From NCBI RefSeq assembly GCF_040183065.1, contig NC_091120.1:14277208-14341207 (forward strand): DNA of 64,000 nt, written 5' to 3'. This stretch comes from Periplaneta americana (taxonomy: Eukaryota; Arthropoda; Insecta; Blattodea; Blattidae). Shown here in pieces: positions 27,101 through 40,507 of the stretch; within the stretch, counting starts at the first letter, position 1, and every line of letters begins with the position of its first letter. A model generated the notes under the pieces. The model saw nothing but the letters and a program-made list of their open reading frames with translations, made no database searches and was not told the origin of the DNA. The translations under genes were made by a program, and so were the position numbers.

Positions 27101-30100
27101 TACTATGTTGTTCTTGTTGCGGTATTGGTGTGGCAGATTCATTGTACCTCTTTTTTTGTATGTATATAATAGAACTTCCACATATTTCATGTATGATTTT
27201 AACTTTGAGAATGATGTTAAATTTATTTAAGTCGTAATTTATACTTATAGAATTGCATCTTTTAATATGTTTGAGAAAATATCAAAATAACACAAAAATT
27301 CAATAGAGCAGTAAGGTTCATTGAGTCTTATAATTAGAAAGATTGCAAGTTACTTTAAGCAAATCTCATGAATAGAGTGAGAATGATTAAGAATTAAAAA
27401 CTCTTCCGTAAGTGGTGATAAAAAGGCTTAATAGAGAGTTTCCACACTCTCTTGGTCCACAAAACAGTTAATGGTGTGTTGACTTCATTGATGAAAGAGC
27501 CATTCTCCTCACTTTATTTCAGTAGCAGACCCGCTATATCTAGGCAGATAACATGGATGCGAACGAAGTTTACCTTAGGTCCAATTTGGTGTTAAAACAT
27601 GGCATTTCGTTTGAGATTCACCACTGTGGACAATATTCATCTACTTATAACAGCTCAAGATGGATAAATTATTCAGGCCGAAGTATAAGAAGCCTCAGGA
27701 AAGAATTTTTCGCTGTGATTCCAACAGACAAAAAGCTGAGTTGTGAGTACTCCACCAAGCAAAAACTGTACTTTAACTCACTGTAACTTGGAATCCAGAA
27801 AAGAATTTGAGTAGCGACAACATTTAAAAGTAATTTCCATTCTTTTGAACAAGTCGACCTGGTTGGCAAGTTGATATAGCGCTGGCCTTCTATGCCTAAG
27901 GTTGCGGGTTTGATCCCGGGCCAGGTCTATGGCATTTAAGTGTGCTTAAATGCGACAGGCTCATGTCAGTAGATTTACTGGCATGTAAAAGTACTCCTGA
28001 AGGACAAAATTCCAGCACATCCGGCGATGCTGATATAACCTCTGCAGTTTCGAGCGTCGTTAAATAAACCATAACTTTAATAACTTTCTCAACATTTCTC
28101 TTGCTGCTTAACAACTTCTAAAGGTATAAAAGTCTATTCTGAATAGATCACATCGAAGTTAAGTTTTTTTTCTTGTCACTTTTCAAAAAAGATTTTCATT
28201 TCGAATTTTTTTCTGTGCTTTCCTTATACATTGTGCTATCAATTGAAAAATTACAGCGCGATTGATTGACTATCATAGGAGCTACGAAATGATAAATCTT
28301 TAACAGATTGGGAAATATTGTGTCTTATTGTTAAAAGAATATGTTCGATTTCTTACGATTCTTTCCCAATTTTACGAATGTGAACATACTTCGCTACTGA
28401 CGTCAACATAATGTTAACCGTTAAAATTTCAAAACATTAGGAAGGAGATGTTGGACATATTACGAACTTGTTGAAATCGTTATTCTTTTAGTTTTAATGT
28501 AATGGCCATGGTCTGTTTTATTTTTATATTAGCTCTCTCTTTCCTGAATTAATGTTCAATTTTACACTCAGGGACAAAAAAAACCGGACACTTTAATATT
28601 TGCTGGTATTTTGCAAAACATTACCTTCTCATACAATATTATGGTAGCCATCTGTTGTTATGGAGACGTGTATACATTGTTGATTGTTTTTTGTTTTATA
28701 AACAAGCCATTACAACCAAATATTCCAATTTTGCTTTCGGAGTCTCAGCTATAACAATTTTGTCTCAACCATTTTGTGCTTCATTATCGTTATCATTCGT
28801 TATTTCTTTATTTTTACATTTTCTGAGTTTAAGTGGGGTTGTAACATTTGTCTTAAAACAAGATGCGACCTGAAGATGTGGCTTGAGCTGTAGCCCTTTA
28901 CGATGATGGACGCAGTGTACGTTACATTGCAAATGTTATGAATATGGCTAGAAGCACGAACCATGATGCCATAAAACGGTATAGAGAGACCCTAGAATAT
29001 ACCAGAGGACCAGGTTCGGGCCGTCCAAGAGCTACAAATCCAAATGATGACAGGTATATGGTGTTGAGAGTTCTTAGGGAGCGCAACCTGCCAGCTACTA
29101 GTGTAGCCCAGCAATTTGTTAACATGCATGGACGCCCAATTTCGGCCAAAACAGTTAGAAGGAGGTTGAAAGCAAGTGGACTGATATCAAGTAGACCTGC
29201 AACTGGTCCCAGACTTCTCAGGATGCATCGAGTTGAATGACTGCGTTTTGCAAATGATCACAGGATTGGAGAAATGGACAGTGGAGCTGTGTTCTGTTCA
29301 CCGATGAGTCCCATTTCAATCTGTGCTCACCTGATGGACGTGAAAGAGTTTGGAGAAGGAGGGGAGAACGATTTTCACAGTGTTGCATTTCCAAAAATGT
29401 GCCATATGGAGGTGGTGGAGTGATGGTTTGGGCAGGAGTGTGTACGGATGCTTGTACAGAGTTGGTTTTTGTTGAAAATGGAAGACTAACAGCTGATAGG
29501 TATATAAATGAATGTTTGGCTGATCATGTTGTGCCATTTAGCCAATTTGTAGGCGATAATTTTGTTTTAATGCATGATAATGGACGGCCGCATATTGCCC
29601 ATGCGGTCGGAGATTATCTCCAAGAAGTGGGAATCCATGTTCTTCCATGGCCAGAAGGAGTCCAGACATAAACCCAATTGAACACATGTGGGACATGCTG
29701 GGACGGCGTGTTAAGAATAGACGACCGAGACCAGAATCGTTACAAGAGTTGAGGCGAGCACTTGGCAAAGAATGGGAACTTATTCCTCAAGAAGACATTG
29801 CTAACCAAATTGAGAGCATGCCAACACGTATGGATGCAGGTATTCAAGCCAGAGGGGGTAATACCCGTTACTAAAAAGAGTTTTTAATGTTTAAGGCACC
29901 ATAAAATGAAAAAACAATTAGACCAAACGATGCCTTTGTATTTTTTTGTAAATTTTCTCATCAGAGATTTTTTTTTTTTTTCAAATGTTGTCGTATAAGG
30001 TGCTAAATGAAACATTATTTTGTTTAAATGGGTTTTGTTTCATTTTGAAATAATTGGCAACAAAATACAAGCAAATATAGAAGTGTCCGGTTTTTTTTGT

Positions 30101-33100
30101 CCCTGAGTGTATTTTATTCCCAAGACATTCCGACGTATTGTCTAATTATTTTTAGTGTACTGCTATGCAGTAGTCCATTACTGCTCCGGTAGAATGTTTT
30201 AACCACTGTGAGTTGTCACATACATGCTTAATTGAATAATTTCTCTGATTAGCCCTGCAACATGTTGTTATGCATGGTGTGGATGTTTGTTTTCCAGGAC
30301 TACCCGAAGTTGTCTCAGACATACTACGTATTACTGGAGTGCTTGGCTCAAGACCACATGAGTTTCCTGTCAACACTTGAACCCCGTGTGTTCCTCTACA
30401 TTTTGTCCTCCATCTCGGAGGGACTTACAGCCCTAGGTGCGAACCTCAATTTCTTCACAGGTACAGTCGCAGACAGAAATCCTCACATGACCCTGTGCCG
30501 TTCATCATTGGTTCTTTCTGTATTTTATAATCCCAAAAGGAATGATGTTCATAGCACTGATTTGATGCTATTTTCTATATTTTGCCATTTCGCATGGTTC
30601 GTGGTTATTGGCTTTTATTTTGTGATTCCCATCCTGTCTGTGCCGAAATACAAGAAAATATGTTGGAATTGACGAGAACTATGGAAATTTATAAAGAGCA
30701 TGATTACATGTAAGAAAACTGATCTTGTAGAAGAAGAGGGGTCTAGCTGGACATGTCTGTGACTGTACTTTTGCAAGACTTTACATATACACTATTTGTC
30801 ATTGTAGAAGTATGTCTCAAGTTATGTGGAAAGTATCAGTTATCTAAATACTTCTTGTAGCTCACTGGATGATCTCCACTCTTTTCATTGTTAATAACTT
30901 TTGTATTATTTACTTTTAATATCCATGTAGACATGCTATGGAAACTTCTCAACTATTGGCATGATATGTTAAGACTTTTTATATTAGCAGAGCTTTTACA
31001 GTTTTGATGTTGTAGATTGAATATCTGCAGAAAATACTTCTGAAGTGTATTACAGTTCGTTGTTAATGAAGACTTGCATTTGCATGTCATAAACGTGGTA
31101 CATACTAAAGATTCGTTATTTGATATGCATGTGAACATCTTACAGTTGTGATGAACTCGTGTTCAGTGTGTGCCATTCTATAGTCAAGCAGGTTAGCCAT
31201 ATGTAAAGAAATGTTTTCATTTCATGTGTGCTGATTTTAAATATAAATGTTTCATTTCATTCGCTGGAGTTTAATGTAGAACTTTCCTCAAATGCAAAAC
31301 ATACTTCAACATGTCCTAAAGATCAACGAAAACATTGCCTTCCTGAGTAACTACTCATGACTCTTTGCCAAATTCATTTCATCTTGGCACTCAGAATAAA
31401 TCTCTGACCTTTCCTACACTCCTACACTCGTTATGAACTGTCATTTTCATTTATGCTGAAACATGAAAAAGGAAAGGAAAAAAAAAGTATAGTCACTCAC
31501 AGATTGTCTTTCTTCACTAGTGGTTAGGTTAGTACTGGGGGCCATATTAAATATAATTTTATTATTATTATTATTATTAATGATGATGATAACAGTGGTG
31601 ATAATGACAATGACATACTTGTTTGCATCAAAAACTTGGCTACTGTAAATGCATGATGATAACTTCGATTATTTATCTCACTGCAAACCACTTTCATTTA
31701 TTTGCTTACAGATACAATGGTTTGTACTGGTTGCTGTGCCACACTGGACCATATTGTTACATACTTGTTCAAACAACTTACACAAAAAGGTATGGATAAA
31801 TTATTAATATACATGAAATTAGTAAATAACATTGTTAAATTAAGTAAATATATGAATATTTTATTCTTTCCCACACAACATCAATGAATTTCTCCATTGC
31901 TTTTTAATCAGTGTAACAGTGGATACAATATTTTTCAGATGTATATTGATATATAGTTAGTTATATATGGTGAAAACATTTTTGGATAGATATTAGTGAT
32001 TCATAGAGCTATTGTCTGATCCAGATGTTAAGATGACATAGACATGCATAACACATTCCCAATTTTTAATGTGTTTAGATTCCTGCATGTTTCTTAGTTT
32101 TTGCTTGTAAATCTTTTATAATAATATGCTAGTAAAACTCCAGACACAACACTTTCATATATATATGGGTGAAGATATTTATTTATATTGCTGCTGTAGA
32201 GCCAGAAGTTTTTTCTTCATCTTTTTGTGATGAGTTATATTTCATTTTAGTTTCTGTTAAAAAATGAGAGATTTTGAACACTTCATAATAAGCAGGCAGT
32301 GCATTTCTGTTCTCAAATGTACGGCAGATCAAGTAGTTTCTTCTGGTACATCTGTTATGTCAAGTGTATGCGTAAGCAGGGTAGAATTGCAAGCATGTGT
32401 GCATGGGGTCATTAAATAACAATTATGTAATGTATTATAAATATGCCACTGTAACGTCATATGACCTAGAAAGAACATTCTCTTAGTTTAAACAAATTTT
32501 ATGTGATGTTCATAAAAGATTTACATTTCATAACCTCAGAATATATGTTTTCGTTTACTGCAACAGGATAGATTTTGATAAATGAATTAAGAACATTTTA
32601 TTAGTTTAAACAAATTTTATGTGATGTTCATAAAAGATTTGCATTTCATAACCTCAAAATATATGTTTTCGTTCACGCAATGGCATAGATTTTGATAAAT
32701 GAATTATTTGTATAATATTGTGTAAAATGTAAATATTGTTAATTTGTATATTGATTTTTGTTATTATTTTGTCCCATAATGTCATGTGACGTAGGAGCAA
32801 CATTTTCTTAGCTTAAACAAATTTTTACTGGCAGCTATAGTAATCTTAGAATACATGTTTTTGTTGACCGTAACAGAGTTGATTTTGTTAAATGAATTAA
32901 TTGTATATATTGTATATAGAGTAATTACAATTAATGTGTATTATGTTTACTATTGTGTTCTATAATATATATTGTATATACTAGTTCAATATTATTATCA
33001 ATCTAATTTATACACTCGGGGACAAAAAAAACCGGATACTTCTATATTTGCTTGTATTTTGTTGCCAATTATTTCAAAATGAAACAAAACCCATTTAAAC

Positions 33101-36070
33101 AAAATAATGTTTCATTTAGCACCTTATACGACAACATTTGAAAAAAAAAAAAATCTGTGATGAGAAAATTTACAAAAAATTACAAAGGGCGTATAACTAT
33201 GGCATCGTTTGGTCTAACTGTTTTTTCATTTTATGGTGCCTTAAACATTAAAAACTCTTTTTAATAACGGGTATTACCCCCTCTGGCTTGAATAACTGCA
33301 TCCATACGTGTTGGCATGCTCTCAATTTGGTTAGCAATGTCTTCTTGAGGAATAAGTTCCCATTCTTCGCCAAGTGCTCACCTCAACTCTTGTAATGATT
33401 CTGGTCTCGGTCGTCTATTCTTAACACGCTGTCCCAGCATGTCTCACACGTGTTCAATTGAGTTCATGTCTGGACTCCTTGCTGGCCATGGAAGAACATG
33501 GATTCCCGCTTCTTGGAGATAATCTCCGACCGCATGGGCAATATGCGGCCGTGCATTATCATGCATTAAAACAAAATTATCGCCTACAAATTGGCCAAAT
33601 GGCACAACATGATCAGCCAAACATTCATTTATATACCTATCAGCTGTTAGTCTTCCATTTTCAACAAAAACCAACTCTGTACAAGCATCCGTACACACTC
33701 CTGCCCAAACCATCACTCCACCACCTCCATACGGCACATTTTCGGAAATGCAACACTGTGAAAATCGTTCTCCCCTCCTTCTCCAAACTCTTTCGCGTCC
33801 ATCAGGTGAGCACAGATTGAAATGGGACTCATCGGTGAACAGAACACAGCTCCACTGTCCATTTCTCCAATCCCTGTGATCATTTGCAAAACGCAGTCAT
33901 TCAACTCGATGCATCCTGAGAATTCTGGGACCAGTTGCAGGTCTACTTGATATCAGTCTACTTGCTTTCAACCTCCTTCTAACTGTTTTGGCCGAAATTG
34001 GGCGTCCATGCATGTTAACAAATTGCTGGGCTACACTAGTAGCTGGCAGGTTGCGCTCCCTAAGAACTCTCAACACCATATACCTGTCATCATTTGGATT
34101 TGTAGCTCTTGGACGACCCGAACCTGGTCTTCTGGTATATTCTAGGGTCTCTATACCGTTTTAAGGCATCATGGGTTATGCTTCTAGCCATATTCATAAC
34201 ATTTGCAATGTAACGTACACTGCGTCCATCATCGTAAAGGGCTACAGCTCGAGCCACATCTTCAGGTCGCATCTTGTTTTAAGACAAATGTTACAACCCC
34301 ACTTAAACTCAGAAAATGTAAAAATAAAGAAATAACGAATGATACGAATAATGAAGCACAAAAATGGTTGACACAAAATTGTTATAGCTGAGACTCCGAA
34401 AGTAAAATTGGAATATTTGGTTGTAATGGCTTGTTTATAAAACAAAAAACAATCAACAATGTATACACGTCTCCATAACAACAGATGGCTACCATAATAT
34501 TGTATGAGAAGATAATGTTGTGCAAAATACCAGCAAATATTAAAGTGTCCGGTTTTTTTTTGTCCCTGAGTGTATTTCCTGCCATATGTAGCATTAGTAT
34601 TTTGTAGAGTGCTAGTTTCGCAGTGTTAGTGTGTTTATGTGGTTAAAAATTAGCTGTACAGACTATTTCAATTTAGTAGCAATCCCGCTTACAGTTTTCA
34701 TGATCCATTATTATTATGTACCGAACTAGGTTTTTACCTTTCGTAGCATCCTGACGTACGCATTTAGAGTCAAAGTCAGGACATACTAACCGATAACTTT
34801 TCTAACTTGTTTGGGAACGAAAATGCACTGCCTGATAATAAGTGAGTTGACTACCTCCATCTGGATACGGTTGTAGCCTAACAGTCGTTATAGGAACTCA
34901 AGACCTAGCCCAAAAATTTTTCATCCTGGAAAATTAAAATTCTAATCCGAAATACCTAATGCACATCGATCAATATAGCAAGGAAGATTCTCATCATTAT
35001 GCAGTGAGGTACAAAGCTAAAGAAAATTCACATTTTTACGAGTTTCACTATAAGTAATGAATAATTTAGCCATAGATTTTGTATGATTTTTGTGTACTGT
35101 ACTAAATTTTGAGCAAACACCGTCTATCCTGTCTTCCTGGTGCTGTGCCACTGTTGATATGTATATTTTTAATGATTTTTGCAGGAAAAAAGACTCGAAG
35201 AGGTGTACCCACACCCAGTGACATGTTCCTACAGGTTCTGGAACTCCATCCGGAGATATTACAACAGATCCTGAGTACCGTTTTAAATGTGATTATGTTT
35301 GAAGATTGTCGCAATCAGTGGTCCATGTCACGACCTCTCTTGGGGCTTATACTTCTCAACGAGGAGGTATGAATATTAAATATGTTTTTAAATTTATTTA
35401 AGATTGGTAGGAAATGACGAAACCAATATAGATTAATATGTAAATACGTTAATTTCTTAGTAATGAATTCACTAGTTTTTAGGATGACTTTATTATGAAA
35501 TTAGCAATTGCCTCTGATCCTCTACGTCAGACCCGTGCACACTTTGCCCGTACGAGTGTGCTCTTGCCCTGCTGGCAAAGCTCGCCGCATGAGTGGCGTG
35601 CATTGTAGAATTTTAATAAACAGAGTTGTATTAAATTTCAAGGAATAATATAATACATGAACTATAATATTATTGCTGGCTTATAAATGTGACCAAACCA
35701 GTAACACTTTTTAATGTTAAATTCTTGATAAAAATATTATTGTAATAATTTCAAGCATCTATATGTTCATAAATCAACTTTTATATTTATTTACCAAAAT
35801 ATCTTTCTGAGTCTCACAGTGCTGTATGATATTGCAACGGACTGATACATTTTCGTTAGATTAGGACAAAATTCTTCTGCAGACATTAGTAAGCATTCGT
35901 TAATGATATCTCCATCATCAACATTTTTAGAGGTCTTGCTAAATGTAAACGAATTCGGTAACTGAGCCGATAAGCTGGCACACTGTATATCTATTCCTCA
36001 GTCTCTCTCTGAAAAGCAAAATATATTTAAAATGTAAGAGATACGCTGAGGGATGTTGATGATAATGATG

Positions 36071-36109
<39 letters not shown>

Positions 36110-39100
36110 TCATTGATTAAAGTTCTCGTTAACACTTTGTTAAAAACATAAAATTTACTCTGTCACACGTTAAAAGTGTTAAAATTGTTAAAAAGGTATT
36201 TACCTTCGACAGACGGCCCATTTCGACGCTATGTGTCGTCGTCTTCAGTGTCTCTTGAACCACTGGTGATCTTGGCTCTGCGATGTGCAGTTGTCGATGG
36301 TAGGGGTGGGGGTGTGTTGCTCCTATGGTGGGGGTTGGCCGTCTGTATGCTATGACGTACTATGATGTCAAACAATGTGTGCGTATTGAACTGTAGTTGT
36401 GTGTTAAGTATATATTGTGGGTGTGCTATTGTATTCTTATATATTTCGTACTGTTCTAGGATGTTTAACTGTGAACTTTTTGGTGTGATGTGTAAAATTT
36501 CCATATCTGTTTCTATATTATTGTAGTCGTGATTATTGTTGATAATGTGATCTGCATAATTTGATGTAATGTAAGGTTTGGTTATAGCTTTAATATGTTC
36601 GTTGTATCTTGTATGAAAGGATCTTCCTGTCTGTCCTATGTAAAAATGTGGGCAACTATTGTATTTTAATTTGTAAACTCCAGTTGAATTATATGAGTAG
36701 CTTAGTATCAAAGGCGGACATCTGACTTTCAGATGAAATTTAGATAACGAGGATTCTTATAAATTTTTTCATGCTTTTTTCAGTTATGGTGAAACTATAT
36801 ACAAACTCTAACACTATATTTATAAAAATAAATTGTTTTAAAATACTACAAAGAACACTGTGAAACAAAAAAGTGTCACTAGATCAAAACTATGGAGACT
36901 ACAGATGTCTGTCTTTGATATTAAGCTACTCATATATATTTGAATGTTTAGTGTGGTTATTTAAGTATTTCTGTGTTGTATTATTTGTTTTGTATGCTGT
37001 CTTGTACTTAGTTTTCTGAATGAAGTTGCAATTTTGTGGGTATTCGTATTGTGATATGTTAATGTTATGTATTTATTCTCGCGTGCTGTTTGTGTTGGTT
37101 GTTCTGTTTTTGTTTTGCCTTTTTTTATTAATGTGTCTATTATGTTAGGGTTGTATCCATTGTCTTGTGCTATATATTTTATTGTGTTTAATTCTTCAGT
37201 GTAGTTGTCATTATTCAGACATGTTCTTCCTCTGAACACTTGTAAGTTAGAGCCCGGACGAGGAGTTATGGCACCGGCGTGAGGGACGCATTTTAGTTCG
37301 TTTCCTTGGACTCGCCCTCACACTCAACTGGAGGGGTGTCGGGTTAGTTGGTTACTAGCATTCCGAGTGTTCAGATCGTTCTGCAACTACCGCTATTGCT
37401 AATACTGAAAACATTGTCCTTCTGAGCGCCCTCATTATGGCATTGTCTAAGGTGTGAAATCATAGAGTAGTTCATAGTCAAGGACATGAAATAGCATACA
37501 ATGTATGGAAATTCATGTCAGAAGAGGCTGTAAATGGAATACCAATTTCATTTAAAAGCATGTGTGCAAGAGTACTGGCTGCCACTGGTATTTCAAAGCG
37601 AACCTTGGCAAAAATTAGAAAAGAAGGGGAAAATATTGAGGTAGGAACAGCAGATTCTTTCTCCAGTCCGGAAAAATCACAGCCGAAGAAGAAGATTGTT
37701 GCAGCTGTAGACACTTTTGATGAGGAAGTCATAAGAAGACTCCTCTATAATTTCTACGCTACACATAAGCAGAGGCTGACTCTGCAATCGCTTCTTCCAA
37801 AAATGGATATCAGTGTATGATTATGTGAAGAAAGTAGGGAATAATTACATTGAAAGTGAGCACACAATGGACAGTATTTTGGAGAACATTTCCATAAACT
37901 TAGGGACATCTGATTCCAGCACAGATCAGTTGTCTGATTCGGACGGAGAATAAGAATATAAAGATGGAATAGTGAGTGTAATTTCATTAGGTACCTTCGG
38001 ACTCTTTGAGTAGGAAAGTGGTGGTACTAAGGTAAGACGAATGTTTTTAGAAAGAGATGAAACGGATATGCCTGCCACTCTGAGCTTGAGAACTGTAACC
38101 CAAACAACCCCCACTCCTCTACCCTGCTGGGCGGCAATTTAAAACTTCGCGCAGGTTGGTGCCATAACATCTCGTCTCAGCTCTACCAATGTGATGTAGT
38201 GGTTAATGTTGTAACTCTACTGGTCTCATGGCAGCTGACTTCACAAGAGGCAACTCGACAACTTAGCAAACAGGCGCTCTTACTGGTCTTTCCCTGTCAT
38301 GCACTGCATGACCAGTCACTCAGCAATTAGAAAATCATGTATTATATTATTTTATAAAATGTTGAGTTTCCTCAGAGTAATTGATGATTAATTCTTTCAG
38401 TATTTTAACCAGTTACGTGAGAATATAATTCGTAGTCAGCCACCAGACAAACAAGCTGCTATGGCACAGTGGTTCGAGAACCTAATGGACGGTATTGAAA
38501 GGAACTTGCTCACAAAAAATCGTGACAGGTAAGTAGCACTTCTTGTGAAAACTGAATGCATGTTTAATATGCTATGTTAATACCTGTGTAATGTTGATAT
38601 ATCAAATAACAGTAAAAATTAAATACAGTCAACTCTGGATATAGTGATATGTGTTGAGAACAACATTTTGAGTTTCTTACTCCTTTAGTCAAAGGACAAA
38701 GGTAGGATTAGTGATTCCTAGACACTGAGCTGTAATGTAAATCCAGGCAATGCGTGACGACCCTGTGATTTAAAGTAAATACGAGCATTTTTTCCTCATT
38801 TATTTTAACTATAAGTTGGGAAATTCTGTAAGTATTTACTTACAAACCTTTGAACTAGGCCTATCAGCCCTATTCTTTTTACGTTACACTACCTACTTTT
38901 CGTCTTCTCATAAATTATAGTTTAAAACTGAAGTAATACATACTTCAGTTCATCTTCCTTTACTTGTTCCAGATGCAAATAAATCAGAAAAATTGTTTGT
39001 CCATGTCTGACTGAACAAAATTGTACATGTTTGACATTAGTAACATGTTGGTAAAATTTGTATGTGCCACCTGCAGAGTTTAATTTTAACGTGGGTGATG

Positions 39101-40468
39101 AATCACCAGTAAGTTTCTCTGAAGCCCTCTCAATCAGGGACAGGATTCTTTAAATCTACAACAAAAACCTCCCAGCTTTACTTCTTTTCTGAAGAAAGTA
39201 TGCTATTGTCCTTAAAAGTCCATCACCCTCAGCCAGGTTTGAACATACATATACTAGACTAGCCATGCCCAACTGGCGGAATTATGTGTAAAAGGGAGTT
39301 GAGACATTAGATGTCATATGGCAAAGAATTAGTTTATTCTTCATCACAGTTTTACATTCTCCTGTAACTTTATCCCTCTTAGCCCCAAAAATTTCCTAAG
39401 CACCTTGTTCTCAAACAGCCTTAGCCTCTGTTCCTCTCTGAAATGAGAGTCCAAGTTTCACAATCATACAGAATAACTGGTAATATAATTGTTTTATAAA
39501 TTCTAACTTTCAGCTTTTTTGATGATATGGCAAAAGCTAGACCGAATAATAACAAGCATTTCCCATATTTATTCTGCATTTAATTTCCTCCCAAGTGTCA
39601 TTTATATTTGTTACTGTTCCTCTGAGATATTTAAATTTTTCCACCTTTTCAAAGGACGAACTAGTTTCTTGGAAATACCAAATTCAATAAGACTATTACC
39701 ACAGTCTATTATATACAGTCACAAAGCTCAGTATGTAGTAAATATGCATCCATAGATAGTTGCTAACCACTAGGATCGCTAATATCGTCTCATTACAGAC
39801 AATGCAAAATAGTACCTGCACAGTCTATTGTTCCTAGCACCATCACAACTCAAGCTTTGTGACTGTATATACTAGACTGTGCTATTACCGTATATAAAGT
39901 TTTTCTCTTAACCAAGTCATATGCCTTTTTGAAATCTATGAATAACTGATGTACTGTATTCTTATGCTCCCATTTTCTCTTCAATATCTGTTGAATAGAA
40001 AAAATCTGAACAATAGTCGATCTATTGCACCTAAAACCACACTGATGATCCCCAATAATTTCATCTATATATGGAGTTAATTCTCAGTTGTTTATAATAT
40101 TAACAACAACAATAATAATAATAATAATATAATTGTCATTCTATTATTAAACTTTAATATACAGTACCATGTGTTTTCATCCATCTTGTATCTTTCCATT
40201 ATTACTAAACGTTCGTTTTTTTTTATTATGAGTATTTGTTCACAGTTTTGCAATATACATACAATTGTTTATAATATTAATAATACTTACTTACTTACTT
40301 ACTTATTGGCTTTTAAGGAACCCGGAGGTTCATTGCCGCCCTCACATAAGCCCGCCATTGATCCCTATCCTGAGCAAGATTAATCCAGTCTCTACCATCA
40401 TATCCCACCTCCCTCAAATCCATTTTAATATTATCTTCCCATCTACGTCTCGGCCTCCCCAAAGGACC

Positions 40469-40507
<39 letters not shown>

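Larger units (their letters stand above)
36111..37239 (-). mobile_element. PLE copy 2, 5' truncated
   Basis: The minus-strand element ends with the same terminus as the other copies (rev. comp. of CATTGATTAAAG at 36111) and is not part of an inverted dimer. It encodes a PLE linker and GIY-YIG endonuclease and carries a hammerhead-like motif. About 240 bp at 36715-36955 do not fit the PLE protein and may be an insertion. Confidence 0.78.

Noticed and set aside
27553..27786. Open frame of 77 codons in an XPO7 intron
   Set aside because: No motif, no neighbours and composition like the intron; chance open frame.
36229..36711. GIY-YIG frame as a host homing endonuclease
   Set aside because: Linker, repeated termini and inverted relatives show it is a Penelope-like element domain.
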